Shown here: positions 9,540-19,263 of the stretch, in pieces
Position numbering within the stretch: the stretch's first letter is position 1
How the letters are laid out: every line of letters begins with the position of its first letter
The notes under the pieces: generated by a model
What the model saw: the letters and a program-made list of their open reading frames with translations, nothing else
Told to the model about the DNA's origin: nothing
Databases searched by the model: none
Translations under genes and position numbers: made by a program
NCBI GenBank assembly: GCA_022747635.1
Contig: JAKTNV010000005.1
Coordinates: 85,370,469 to 85,434,468, forward strand
From: Hetaerina americana
Lineage: Eukaryota > Arthropoda > Insecta > Odonata > Calopterygidae
Direction: 5' to 3'
Length of the DNA: 64,000 nucleotides

Positions 9540-9990
9540 TATCCACAACACAAGTTGGGCATTTCCATCATGCCAAAATCCATGGATGGAATCCAGTAGG
9601 GCAGCGCTCGCTTGAGTACCTTTTCTGCCCCCCATGAAGAAGTTGGCTATGGTAGGGGAGAGTGAGGATCCCATTGCCACTCATCCGCTTGCTCGAAGTA
9701 TTGTCCATCGTACAGTCAGTAGGTGGATGTTAAGACTTGGCACTTCTCTTGACTCTCTCTCTTCTTTACTCTTCTACCCTGAGGATGCTGCACGAGTGGA
9801 GCATCGAAACATCGGTCTATATGGAACCCCTGACCCGATGGCAGATCCGAGAAAATTTCATCAAGCAAACACATCGGTAAAGCACCAGACCTTACTTTAC
9901 CTAACTCTACGGAGGGGAAACGCATCGTAACATCCGTGGTTTTGAGCAGGCAACAGAAAGATAAGGCAAGAGAAAGAAAAGCCAAGACAA
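9540..9990 (-). pseudogene. Penelope-like element fragment (RT palm, minus strand)
   Basis: On the minus strand, bases 9720-9620 read QYFEQAD followed, after a one-base frame change, by VAMGSSLSPTIANFFMG. This is the MGSSLSP block of Penelope-like reverse transcriptases, equivalent to GLAMGSPLSPFLAEVF in the better copy at 22.7 kb. The frame decays after about 40 codons. A hammerhead-like terminal motif lies beside it on the plus strand (9779-9817), as expected if a terminal repeat sits in inverted orientation next to the truncated RT. Confidence 0.6.
9779..9817 (+). ncRNA. Hammerhead-ribozyme-like motif at a Penelope-like terminus
   Basis: The motif reads CTGAGGA, a possible stem (TGCT...AGCA), then GAAAC, four bases and GGTC. 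This follows the hammerhead order (CUGAUGA, stem II, GAAA, short stem III, cleavage triplet), with one change in the first box. Related motifs occur near 13.36, 21.6, 42.3 and 47.3 kb. Self-cleavage is inferred from the pattern, not shown. Confidence 0.35.
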
Positions 9991-10184
9991 CCAAGTTATC
10001 TCACCTTTCTCTTGATATGCCGGGATGAAGAAGACATTCCTGCTTTTGCCGTTCTTTGGTCCACCGTGAGAATTACGGCAACCGAACGTATCCTGAATAA
10101 CACCGAAAATGCCCTGGTTCGTGAATGCATACATGAGAAACGACGAGCCCTCGAATAATTCTCTCAGACAAGGCCTCCGTAAGC

Positions 10185-10435
10185 TTGTCCCGTGTCCCCA
10201 CCGACACCATCATGAGGAAGACTAACGCGTTCATCAAGACCGGTTCCTGCCGAAACCGCCAACAACTTGAGGCCACAAGCACTAGTATCCCCGAGATAAT
10301 ACGGCTTACCCAAGATACACAAATTCGGCGCACCACTGAGACCAAGTGTGAGAGCCATCATATCCACTACCTACAACTTAGCGAAGCACCTCACAGATAT
10401 CCTGCCATTCCTAACCCAACTCAAAGCTATAGTTG
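10185..10435 (+). pseudogene. Penelope-like RT N-terminal fragment, frameshifted
   Basis: The frame starts VPTDTIMRKTNAFIKTGSC and, after a frame change near 10270, continues with a stop and then YGLPKIHKFGAPLRPSVR, followed by AIISTTYNLAKHLTDIL. The GLPKIHK..PLRP....YNLAK blocks are the N-terminal fingers signature of Penelope-like RTs. The remnant ends at about 10435, where it joins sequence of a different kind, a LINE endonuclease. Confidence 0.7.
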
Positions 10436-10439
10436 AAGA

Positions 10440-10810
10440 ATTAAAACACAAACACATTGTATCCATGGACTCAAATGCGAAAAGCGAAACCTGGCTCAAC
10501 CCAACAACCAATTCCAGAGGAATCCAACTTGAAGACCTCATTTCATCATCAAACTTATTCATATTAAATTAACCTGGCAAACCGCAGACATTTCATAGCT
10601 TAAACGGATCCTCTAAGATGAACTTTACTCTCAACAGCGCATCATTACAAGGAAAAGTGAGAGCATGATTGAACATAGGAAACAAAATCACTGGTGACAA
10701 GACTAACCACCTTTAATATTATAAACAATTAAAACGCACCACCTATACAGATTAGATTCAATTTTGGAAGCACAAATTGGGAAATTTTCAACGGAAAATT
10801 CCAAAATAAA
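10440..10810 (+). pseudogene. LINE AP-endonuclease fragment
   Basis: Plus-strand reading gives SMDSNAKSETW, RGIQLEDLISSSNLFILN and a following TFHSLNGSS, matching the second half of a LINE endonuclease (D-x-N-A-K-x-x-x-W, RG, N-x-TF, then S-x-x-D/N-x-TL). About 60 codons later a segment reading RFNFGSTNWEIFNGKF matches the usual linker before the RT domain. Several stops interrupt it. It belongs to a different LINE family from the two copies at 1-9 kb and is on the opposite strand. Confidence 0.5.
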
Positions 10811-10957
10811 TTTGCCATTGTCGATAGAGAATTACTCTGGACCCCAACGACAAAGCACATCGACCTCTGCATAGACGATAGATGGGATCAGGTAAATGGC
10901 AATAAGAGGTCGTGTCGTGCCTTATTCCATCCCTCAGATGGAATCGTCTCGTTTCCA

Positions 10958-11211
10958 TTGGATTCTAGCGGGCATCTCGGAGATCACGCGACCAGGTTGC
11001 ACACCGAGGGAGCGCGGACACTGGACCATTCACCACATCAAGATTACGCCCGGACCCCCGTAACCTGCAAGCCGCGGCGACTAGCACCAGACGAGTGCGT
11101 AATCGCCAGGAAGGAGTTCGAAGAAATGTCGCGCAATGGCACTGAACGTGGGTCGGACAGCTGTTGGGGTTCGGCTCTACATCTGATGCCTAAGAAGGAT
11201 TGACAGTGGTT
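10958..11211 (+). pseudogene. Ty3/Gypsy pol, left part (RT entry region)
   Basis: The frame reads CKPRRLAPDECVIARKEFEE and then SALHLMPKKD before a stop at the expected glycine. This is the block that enters the Ty3/Gypsy RT domain (PRRLAP...A..EF..M.......S.W.S.LH.VPKKDG.W). A one-base loss near 11055 displaces the preceding HHI.......GPPV motif. The next residues of the same domain appear 1.2 kb further on, at 12428, so the element has been interrupted. Confidence 0.75.
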
Positions 11212-12427
11212 ATAGGAGACGGGAAACGCGTTGCTGTGGCTGCCGCCGAACACCACACCGCCGCAGCCAACCATCATTGTGCACTCGCCGGAACCAGCAC
11301 GATACCAACAAGCCGCAGAAGCAGAGGGAGGCGGCTTACAACCAACAGACAAACCAGCCCTTTCGGGGGAGATGACGACGCGGGGGCACGCGCTCATCCT
11401 CCAACCGATACGCAGAATAAAAACGTACCAGTGCCCACACCGCCAATCCCTCCGGCGGCAGGCGATCCTCACCCGTTGGATGAGGAGCCAGGGGACCTGA
11501 GGGAATTCCTCCGGTTCCATGACAGCGGCGAGCCAGAGCACCCTGAGGACTGGGAGACAGACTCCTCAGAGCTCTCGGAGTCCCAAGTCTGATTAATAGT
11601 GACCAAGAACCGGAAGAAGAAACGGCGTCCGATCCCGACAGCGGGTGGGAAACGGGCCCGTACGAAGAAGCCAGCGCGTGGCAACTACCGTCACAGCTAC
11701 CGACAGAACAGCCGGAAGGAAGCGAGGTCATCCCATACGAACCAGAAGAGGAAGCGCCCAGTAACCACTTAACACCGCCGGAATCCATCAACGATACGGC
11801 AGAGGTACCGTTCTTCCCAACAGCGGGAAAGTTCCCTAATAAGTTCGAATCTACTAGGGACGCGTTACGATTTGGGGCAAATCTCCCAAGACCAAGGAAT
11901 GCCCAATTATATTTATACCAGCACGCGCAACTCCAATTATCGACAATCACATCGTAACGCTAGTTAACAGTGGTATACTCACCACGGATAAAGCAACGTG
12001 TGCATTCCCTTTGGTGGCCATCCCCAAGGCAGGGGGGGCACAGGATCATAAAGGACCTCTCGGCCCGGACAAAGTATATCAACACCCCTAGATTCATCTT
12101 ACGATCAGCGGCGCAGGCAATAGAAGCAATCCCTATAAACACTAAATTGACTAAACTGGATCTGAAAGACGCCTTTTGGCAAGTGCCCATTAGTATTCAG
12201 CACACACACTTTTTATGGGGTATATTACAAGGGAGTTAGCTATGTGTGGACGAGGTTGCCTATGGGGCACGCGCTGGCGCCCGCCATTATGCAGACGTGG
12301 GCTCGCGCAGTGGGACACGAGTTATTCCAGAAGTTCGACATAATGATGATCGCATACCTGGACGACTGGTTGATACTGTTACGCCAGGAACAAGTGCATC
12401 TTGTACGGCAAATTGTCCCCCGAGCGT
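11212..12427 (+). mobile_element. Element with acidic Gag-like ORF and YLDDW RT, inserted in the Gypsy pol
   Basis: This 1.2-kb segment lies exactly between two halves of the Gypsy RT domain. It opens with a Pro/Glu/Asp-rich coding stretch (11200-11592, continuing in frame to about 11930 across one stop) and then an RT: RIIKDLSARTKYINTP, TKLDLKDAFWQVPI, WTRLPMGHALAPAIMQTWAR and MIAYLDDWLILL. The RT stops about 25 codons after YLDDW, so RNase H and any recombinase are missing. The RT type resembles DIRS-like elements, but without terminal repeats this is tentative. I found no clear target duplication at the two junctions. Confidence 0.55.
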
Positions 12428-12459
12428 CCCTGCGAGGATTATCGCTCTCCTACGAGTAA
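11970..12459 (+). pseudogene. YLDDW-type reverse transcriptase domain, frameshifted
   Basis: Two adjacent plus-strand frames (11970-12239 and 12244-12459) together carry the RT fingers and palm. Motif A is KLDLKDAFWQVPI, motif B is RLPMGHALAPAIMQ and motif C is AYLDDWLILL. A stop at 12237-12239 and a small shift divide them between motifs A and B. All aspartates expected in the catalytic site are present. It is related to, but clearly different from, the shorter RT at 9229-9510. Confidence 0.6.
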
Positions 12460-13060
12460 CTCCCGTACCATCCCTACCCGCCGCCCGGTGCCTCTTATCG
12501 CTGATTTTGCGCACAGCCCGGCCAGGAAGACGGTATTTTCTCGCATTGATTTATGCCGAGCACACCATCAGATCCACTTTTGTCCGAACGATAGACCGAA
12601 AAAAAATCCCGGCTATCATCACACTATTCGGACTTCCATTCCTTGTACATGCCGTTTGGTCTAAGGAACAGCACCAAGCAAACGTTCCATAAGTTCATAA
12701 ACGAGGAATTAAGGGTCTTAGACCACTCCTACACATACTAGGACGACATTTTGTTGCCGTGGATGTTCAAGGAAATGGTCACCTAAGTGAACTGTGTTTG
12801 TACGGCGTGTTAGTGAATCCTGCTAATTGCGCCTTAGGTGTCTGAAGTGTCCTTGGGATATAACGTCAGTGTGCCCTGGGTCAAGCCAACGATGGCAAAA
12901 ATATGTCACCCAGGGCTTTTCCTTCCCTAGATTGGTAAAAAAAACTCGCCAATTCTTGAGCATGGTGATTTTATATGGGTGGTTTATACCAGACGTTGTG
13001 GTGATTTATTTGCCACTTAACTGATTGTTTAATTCCCTAGTGGACAAGTTTTAACTCAAC
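12428..13060 (+). pseudogene. Ty3/Gypsy pol, right part (RT palm)
   Basis: The Gypsy RT resumes at RPCEDYRSPTSNSRTIPTRR and runs through PVPLIADFAHS, FSRIDLCRAHHQIHF (motif A aspartate), then in another frame MPFGLRNS, INEELRVLDHSYTY, a degenerate YxDDIL, and finally KTRQFLSMVILYGWFIPDVV. The last block is the end of the RT/connection region. Several frameshifts and stops are present, and no RNase H, integrase or LTR follows. The strand and order match 10958-11211, so both belong to one element split by an insertion. Confidence 0.75.
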
Positions 13061-13359
13061 CTGAGTCCCACTAGTGCAGAGAGAAATTCCCTCAGTTACA
13101 TAGTATTTTGTTTCCCACAGCCCTATTGCCAGAAACAATTGCAGATTGAAAATCTAAATGTGAGCTTGAAACATGATCCCAGGTAATGCTAAATCTCACT
13201 CAGCACTACTGAATGGCTGATGAAGTCCCCTTTACAGAAGACCAATACAAGTTTTAACAAACGGCTACCATCAGCAAGGACTCCATCCCTCTATGGAGGG
13301 TAAAACAGAGAAATTCCCACTTTACTGGCAATGGGGCTAACACACACAACACTAATGGC

Positions 13360-13396
13360 CTGAAGATGATGCCAGAGTTGACCACTGAAACATGTC
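13360..13396 (+). ncRNA. Hammerhead-like motif at a Penelope-like tail
   Basis: CTGAAGATGATGCC, a 10-base interval, then CTGAAACATGTC gives the same order of boxes as the other Penelope-associated motifs in the window, with one base inserted in the first box. The surrounding 13060-13760 has no coding capacity. It may be the remains of a terminal repeat. Confidence 0.25.
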
Positions 13397-13767
13397 CGAA
13401 AGAAGGATCATCCAGTTGAAGACCAAAGAGGAATGTCTACATCCTCATTCTTTTCTTGTTTTTTAAAACCATTTGAATAATATAAATCCAAATGTAACCT
13501 AGTTCTATTTTTATTTGTATGAAAACATGACTACAGCAACATAACTCATATGACACCTTCCCAAACCACTGGAAGGCATCGGCTACCAGAAGTCCTGACA
13601 TGTTTTTCTAGGCTGGCCCCAATGTCCACTGCACCTGGGCCCCTACCCTTAGGGCACTCAATGCAGTCCTCTCGTAGTGACCCTCATAACATAAGGTAAT
13701 ATCCTGGTAATCAGTGTATGACAATGGTTACCTCTGATGACATAACAGTGAACAGGCGGATGCCGAT

Positions 13768-14651
13768 ATGAATTTTGAAAACAATCAGGGTCAGGGAGGT
13801 TTTTCCCAACCCTGCGGTTTCTATGGCCGTGGGGGTAGATCTCGTGGTCGAAGACCTTACTACCACTATCAATCAAATTCTCAACAGTATGTAGATTACC
13901 AGGAGCCCCAGCAGGCTTCTCCTGCTCCTGAAGCATGCCGTGGGCATGGAGGTGCGCGAGAACAGCAACCCCAAACAAATGTTCAGGGCCCTCGCCGTCA
14001 ATTAAGGGACGGTGCCAACAGTGGGCCGCCCATGCCTCAGCACCTGTCAAAAGTGCCAAGTGCAGAGAAAAAACGACCTGCTCTACCGTGAGGCGGTGTT
14101 CGCGGACGCTGGGGAGGAGCTGGCCCCCCTCACCGATCGCCAGGACTTCTATCCTGGATTGGAAGGTTTGACTCAGATAATTCAGTCAACCTTCGAGGAC
14201 TTGAGAGCAAGAAACCCTGGCTTCTTTAAGAAAGTCCATTATTCCGGATATGCAGATTGTTTCAGTTGTTGCATATGCCCGAGTTCATTTAATTGAACTT
14301 AACGGTTATGAAATCACCTATGATGACCGTAGTTTTGTGAATTCCATGCAAAACGGGAATTATGTAGTCCCATCATCCATACAACCTTTTCTAAATGGTT
14401 TAGGAAATGTTACTGTACCCAATGGTCGCCAAATTTTCTTCAATCGTTTGGGAGTTGATTATTTAGACTTGGATCAAGATGAAGAATGTCAACACAATGG
14501 ATGGTTTGGACGAGTGTCTCCGGAAGTGAACTCTATACAGAATGTATCCTTGTTGTCCTTTATTCATGGAGACTATTCGTCAGTGTCTCCTTTATACTGC
14601 AGAACCCCACAAAGAACCGAATTGGCTACTTCCCGAAGAAATCCATCCTGA
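13768..14651 (+). pseudogene. Unrecognised protein remnant, possibly an endogenous viral coat protein
   Basis: Three overlapping plus-strand frames (13768-14091, 14012-14296, 14250-14651) read as one protein of about 290 residues with two frameshifts, near 14050 and 14235. The N-terminal 110 residues are low complexity: Gly/Arg-rich (GRGGRSRGRR), then Gln/Pro-rich, as in an RNA-binding arm. The middle segment contains LTQIIQSTFEDLRARNPGFF and the last part reads VVPSSIQPFLNGLGNVTVP. This layout (disordered basic arm, helical segment, then a 'P.SI..FL.G.G....P.G' block) recalls coat proteins of some dsRNA insect viruses such as partiti-like viruses. That is an impression from pattern, not a match I can verify. 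It could also be an unknown transposon Gag. It is broken and not expected to be expressed. Confidence 0.35.
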
Positions 14652-14689
14652 AGAAGGCACAGATGAAGCTCATCCCACATGTTCACTAG

Positions 14690-14808
14690 CTTCCGGCCTC
14701 CTGTTTCACGCAAAATCCGGGGTCGAAGAGGGTCCCCGGTCCATACAGGGCATCCGAAACCCTGCTGGGAACCAGAATGAACACCCTCCAGGCTCCCCTT
14801 TCCATGTG
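14690..14808 (-). repeat. Solo fragment of the LINE 5' leader
   Basis: This stretch matches 2790-2905 in the LINE leader (blocks AAATCCGGGG, GAAGAGGG, GGTCCATACAGGGCATCCG, CCCTGCTGGGAACCAGAA) with scattered changes. No ORF1 or ORF2 accompanies it. The next piece of the same leader follows about 700 bp to the right, at 15500, and unrelated sequence lies between. Confidence 0.8.
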
Positions 14809-15499
14809 GAAGTGATGTTTCACATTCTTGCTTGTGTCCTGGCCCTCGTGTTGTAGGATGGCTTTCATGCTGCACCCTGGGATGCAGTTTTTAGTTGTTT
14901 TGCGGCATGTGTTTGCATGAGTGTTGGATGAAGGGATTTTTGCATGAGTGTGTCCGCTGCTGTGGGTGTAATTTTCCATGTTCTTTTGCATGTGGTATTC
15001 TTCCTTTTTACGGTTGGTGACCAAACACCCCCCATCACACGCCCTTGCGGCAGCATGCGGGGTATTATGTAGATGTAGAACTATCACATATCTAATTTTT
15101 TGTGATTACTACCATTCTACTGATTTTGTCATCATTCTTCGGAAATCATCTTTTTTTTATGAATTAATTGTACCATTTGAAAGATATCATAGTAAGTGTA
15201 CTCTGTGGGGAAAATGTAAATTAACTGCATTCACTCTTACATGTATGCTTTTAGTTTATCACACCCAACTTTTTATCACAGATCATGCTTTACGTGATCA
15301 ATAGCATTATACTTTCAGTTTCTAAAAAAAGGTTTCCATGTCATTTCAAACGGATTCACTTCCCTAAATCATCTAACTCCAAATAGGTCTCACATTTAGA
15401 ACCCTAATCCACCTACATCCCCAGACATGCCACAGGTTCTTTTTCTGCACAAGGAACAGAACCAACCAATCATTCCAAGGTATCATTCTCTTGGTTATT

Positions 15500-15580
15500 T
15501 CTCCACCCTTTTAGTCGCCTCTTACGACAAGCAGGGATGCTGTGGGAGTATTCTCAAATCCCCCTACCCACAGGGGTTAA
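15500..15580 (-). repeat. Solo fragment of the LINE 5' end
   Basis: This matches the extreme 5' end of the two LINE copies (3050-3125 and 9088-9160), including TTTTAGTCGCCTCTTACGAC and the terminal CCCCCTACCC palindrome. With 14690-14808 it forms an incomplete leader whose middle is replaced by about 700 bp of unrelated DNA. Confidence 0.8.
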
Positions 15581-15842
15581 AATTGCAATACAAGGTCACC
15601 ATTTATGCATGAAATTCAGCACCTGAATTATCCCTCACCATAAAGCAAGCTGGATCATGCAATCAATCTGGAATGCAAAGAAGTTATGTGGATATATTTA
15701 ATATAATCTACCTTGAAAATTTTGTTCAAATTTTCTGACCTCTGCGCTATTTATTTTCAGAAATTAGTTGCATGTACTGCAAATAATAGTAATAGCTACT
15801 CCCCAAATAAAACATTTTTTCAAATCAACACCTAAATTTCAG

Positions 15843-15965
15843 GTACACTTGGAGCTAAACTAGCCACCACTAATGCGTATGACTATGATACCACTATTGT
15901 GCCGACTACCACGTATGTCAACACCAAAGTATTTAAAGGAGGAGATGATATGAGGAGAAAGAAAG
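15843..15965 (+). CDS. Candidate isolated host exon (41 codons)
   Basis: A 123-bp segment is bounded by an acceptor (CTAAATTTCAG) and a donor (AAAG then GTTAGT) and is open in one frame only. That frame reads LGAKLATTNAYDYDTTIVPT followed by a Lys/Arg-rich end (RRKK). The length is a multiple of three, so inclusion or skipping would keep frame. I do not recognise the protein. No partner exon is visible nearby, and a chance open frame remains possible. Confidence 0.35.
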
Positions 15966-18030
15966 GTTAGTGGAAGAAAAGATCACTTTTCCTACATTTG
16001 AATACTTACAGCATATCATTGAAATGGCTTGCTGGCATTTGGAGGAATAAGATACAAACACCCAATGGCCACTAAAAACTGAGATGAAAATTACAGAGGA
16101 ACACAAAGAATGAAAAACAGCTGGAAATAATGACAGGTGAATTTTAGGTCCAGAAACAATACATGAGGAATTATATTAACTGCGAGTTTTAAATACTTTT
16201 TATGCAATATAAGCAATAAAAATTTTACACTTTTGGTGTACTCCCAGGCTTGGTAGGTACACTCAATGCAGGCCTCTGGTATTTACCCTAATGGCTTTCC
16301 TCGGCCAACATCCTCTGCTAATAATTAAAAAACATGTTCAAATACTTAAAATAATTCCGTGTAATTTTACATTCAGATTGAACAAGGTGGGCATAAAAAG
16401 ATTTTTCAATATGATTAGAAAGTTATACTTGTTGTACCTTCAATCACAGTAAAATTCACTTTTGAAATATTTCAATCACTGAATGAGTACGTTATCATAC
16501 AACAAACAATTCCATTGCCTCTGAGATTTAAATTTATACACAATGCTAAAGCCAATGTTACACATTTTGGTAGTGTCAATTGTCACATTTATAAATCATT
16601 TTAATACAATAAATGTTTGAATTGAAATTATCACAACTTTAGAAAAGCCGTTACTCGCAAAACCTGATCAGATTATACTCCAGTTGGCATTATTGTACAA
16701 ACAAGCATAGTCTTAGTCCGACAAACATTCTTCATTCTTTCAAACAGTTAGTTCTCTTTGGCACAGGGAAAGCATTGGCCAGAAATTCATCTTAAATGAA
16801 GGGAAAACCTTGAACACCTCCCAAGGACCTCTTGAATTTTATAGTGCATTTATCAGAGGTTCACACATAACTAACCACTGAATATAAAATCAGTTTAAAT
16901 CCAGGCAGTGCAACATTATTAGACCAAATTTTATAAAGTAATTTAGACTTCATAGTCCACATACACCACCTCTTGTTTGATTGCAGTCATACCTTGTTTA
17001 GCACAATTACCCTTTGGTGCAAATTGGGTTGCCCTTGGTGGTTTACATACATCCAACACACTTAATGTTAAAATTGCTATTTTCAAATCTTGTACAGAGT
17101 GTTTGCTACTTGATATGCGATGATAGTTAACTTTATTCATGGTTTTATTCTATACATAGAGAAAGTCATGTAGCAAAAAACAGGCAACAAAACATTACAG
17201 TAGATTAAAGACGACAGATATCTGTTCTCCTTTATTTCAAGTCTTCATCACATCCACAAGCTGTAATTTTAGGCAAGGTTGTAGAGAAAGATTTACATAA
17301 TATGCAAAAGTTTAATTTTGTATGGCAGGGTCACATAAAACTTGACTGATAAAAGGAAGGCAAATTCAGTTCATGAACTAGAAAATATGAGCTTATTAAA
17401 AAAATAACAAGTCAAAACACACATCTTGAGAGAGTAGGAGAGGGATTGCACGTAGATTTCCCCTCACAACATCAACAGAGCAAGCTATTATTTGGAACAA
17501 TGAAAAATTAAGGTCAGTTACATTACCAACACCTATTTCTACAAAAAAAAGTCACTCCTTAGAGTAGCTTTTGCCTTGAAAAAAATGGAAAACTACTGAT
17601 TTCATGGACTGATTCAATTCAATTGAATGATATGCCTCTTACACAGGAAGTAATTTACACCAGCTTTAACTTTGAGTAACTTAACTTGAAGAAAGACAAA
17701 TGTTATATCTGTTCTGAATCATTCAAAGTTAGTTCTAGTTGGTTTTCGAATTTTCCACAGTAACCTCATGAAGAAATAGAGAAATCACTGGTTATTTCCA
17801 TTGAAATTTAATCAATACAAACTTGAGTTTTGACTCCAGTTATGTCCAGGTGAAATAGCAATTCATTTGGCATGCCTATACAAATGGGGAGAATGGGTGG
17901 GGTAGGGATCAATAAGCACTGATTTGGTGAGAGTGACTGATGCCGGGGAGGATTAGCACAAGGCTAAATGACTTTCTTTTCCTTCTGTACATTTTATACA
18001 AGGGATGTCCAGAAAGTACGAGTACTGAAT
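15966..18030. other. No recognisable gene
   Basis: AT-rich sequence without transposon signatures. A 65-codon minus-strand frame at 16943-17140 ends in QEVVYVDYEV and could be a terminal exon, but it lacks a convincing acceptor, so I do not call it. Confidence 0.5.
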
Positions 18031-18034
18031 TTTT

Positions 18035-18138
18035 GAGTGGTTTCAGGCATGATGTGGTGGAAGTCAAAGATAATGAATAACTGATTGAAGCACTTTTCTA
18101 CTAGATAAAATTTTATTTTATGGCTGGGTTTTGATGTA
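18035..18138. repeat. Penelope-like terminus repeat
   Basis: This sequence, beginning GGTTTCAGGCATGATGTGG and GTGGAAGT, recurs with few changes at 42228-42340 and in looser form at 21500 and 47230. At 21500 it is the outer end of a Penelope-like element, so this is probably the end of another copy. It abuts the mariner that starts at 18141. Confidence 0.5.
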
Positions 18139-18149
18139 TACTACCTTGA

Positions 18150-18677
18150 TCAAAAAGTTCCCGGAATAACCACCGTGTGGCGCTCCCATCGTTCCGATTT
18201 GAGTTCTGTTTTTTTTGTTAAATTGGTACATCTGTTGTTGATATTCCCTTTAAATCTTAGTGTCATAACTTGACATTTGCAAAAGTTACGGTCAGTTTTC
18301 GGTATGTCCATCAGTGCTTCCTGCGATTTTTCCATTACTTCCTCTCGGCTGCTAAAACGCGTTCCCCGTAATGGTTTTTTAACTCGATTGAACAGAAAGA
18401 AGTCACAGGGAGCCAAATCAGGTGAATTCGGTGGCTGTTGGATGGTATTTGTTGCATTTTTCGTCAAAAAATTACGAATAATGATAGCACTGTGCGACGG
18501 TGCGTTATCATGGTGCAAAATCCACGAGTTTTCTGCCCACATTTCTGGTCTCTTTCGGCGAATTGCTTCACGCAAACGTCTCATAACGCCCAAATAATAC
18601 TCTTTGTTTACTGTCTGGCCTTCTGGCAAAAATTCATGATGCACTACACCGTTGTAATCCGTGAAAACCGTCAGCAT
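18150..18677 (-). CDS. Mariner transposase, C-terminal part (D34D catalytic domain)
   Basis: This frame begins MLTVFTDYNGVVHHEFLPEG and includes WILHHDNAPSHSA, then SPDLAPCDFFLF. There are 34 residues between the second and third catalytic aspartates, the D34D spacing of true mariners. The last 45 residues are encoded inside the 150-bp terminal repeat. Together with 18775-19263 it would give a transposase of roughly 345 residues, the usual size. The only lesion I see is the short deletion near 18774. Confidence 0.85.
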   Translation of the reverse strand: MLTVFTDYNGVVHHEFLPEGQTVNKEYYLGVMRRLREAIRRKRPEMWAENSWILHHDNAPSHSAIIIRNFLTKNATNTIQQPPNSPDLAPCDFFLFNRVKKPLRGTRFSSREEVMEKSQEALMDIPKTDRNFCKCQVMTLRFKGNINNRCTNLTKKTELKSERWERHTVVIPGTF

Positions 18678-18774
18678 TGCCTTCTTTTTTGACTGAAAAC
18701 GACGTGGTTTTTTTGGTCTCGGCTCATTTGGTGAACGCCATTCACTTGCCTGATGTCTGGATTGCGTGTCGTAC

Positions 18775-19263
18775 TCATAAACCCGTCTCGTCTCCAGTAA
18801 TGATCCTTTTGATGAATGTGGGATCGGATTCAGCCTCGCAAATCATGTCTTTTGCGACGTCAACACGGTCTCTTTTTTGCATGAAATTGAGGTCTTTTGG
18901 AACCAACTTTGCTGCTACACGACGGAAACCCAAATCATTAACCACAATGTCTTGGGCGGATCCATAGGCAATGTTCAAGTCCTCCGCTATTTCTCTGATG
19001 GTTAATTTGCGGTTATTGACCAATATTTCTTTTACTTTATCAATTTTTTCACCGACTTTCGATGTCGATGGTCTGCCACTGCGTTCATCATCTTCGATTG
19101 ACTCACGACCACTTCTGAACCGCTCGTGCCACTGGTAAACGACCGTTTTTTTTAGAGAATCGTTGTCGAAACACTTTTCCAACATTTCCAACGTCCGTGC
19201 GCCACTAAATCCGTTTTTTACGCAAAATTTAATACAAGTTCGTTGTTGCAAATTTAAATCCAT
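18775..19263 (-). CDS. Mariner transposase, N-terminal part (HTH domains and first catalytic Asp)
   Basis: The start chosen is MDLNLQQRTCIKFCVKNG at 19263; the open frame upstream lies in the terminal repeat. The part contains the paired helix-turn-helix DNA-binding region typical of mariners (QWHERFRSGRESIEDDERSG, REIAEDLNIAYGSAQDIV) and ends at IITGDET, which holds the first catalytic aspartate. The frame is lost immediately after GDET. The bases read as if two nucleotides are missing from the codon for the usual tryptophan of GDETWVYEYD. The continuation resumes in another frame and ends with the C-terminal ORF. Confidence 0.85.
   Translation of the reverse strand: MDLNLQQRTCIKFCVKNGFSGARTLEMLEKCFDNDSLKKTVVYQWHERFRSGRESIEDDERSGRPSTSKVGEKIDKVKEILVNNRKLTIREIAEDLNIAYGSAQDIVVNDLGFRRVAAKLVPKDLNFMQKRDRVDVAKDMICEAESDPTFIKRIITGDETGL

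Noticed and set aside
16943..17140. Minus-strand frame ending QEVVYVDYEV, a possible terminal exon
   Set aside because: No acceptor with a pyrimidine tract at its start and no recognisable family.
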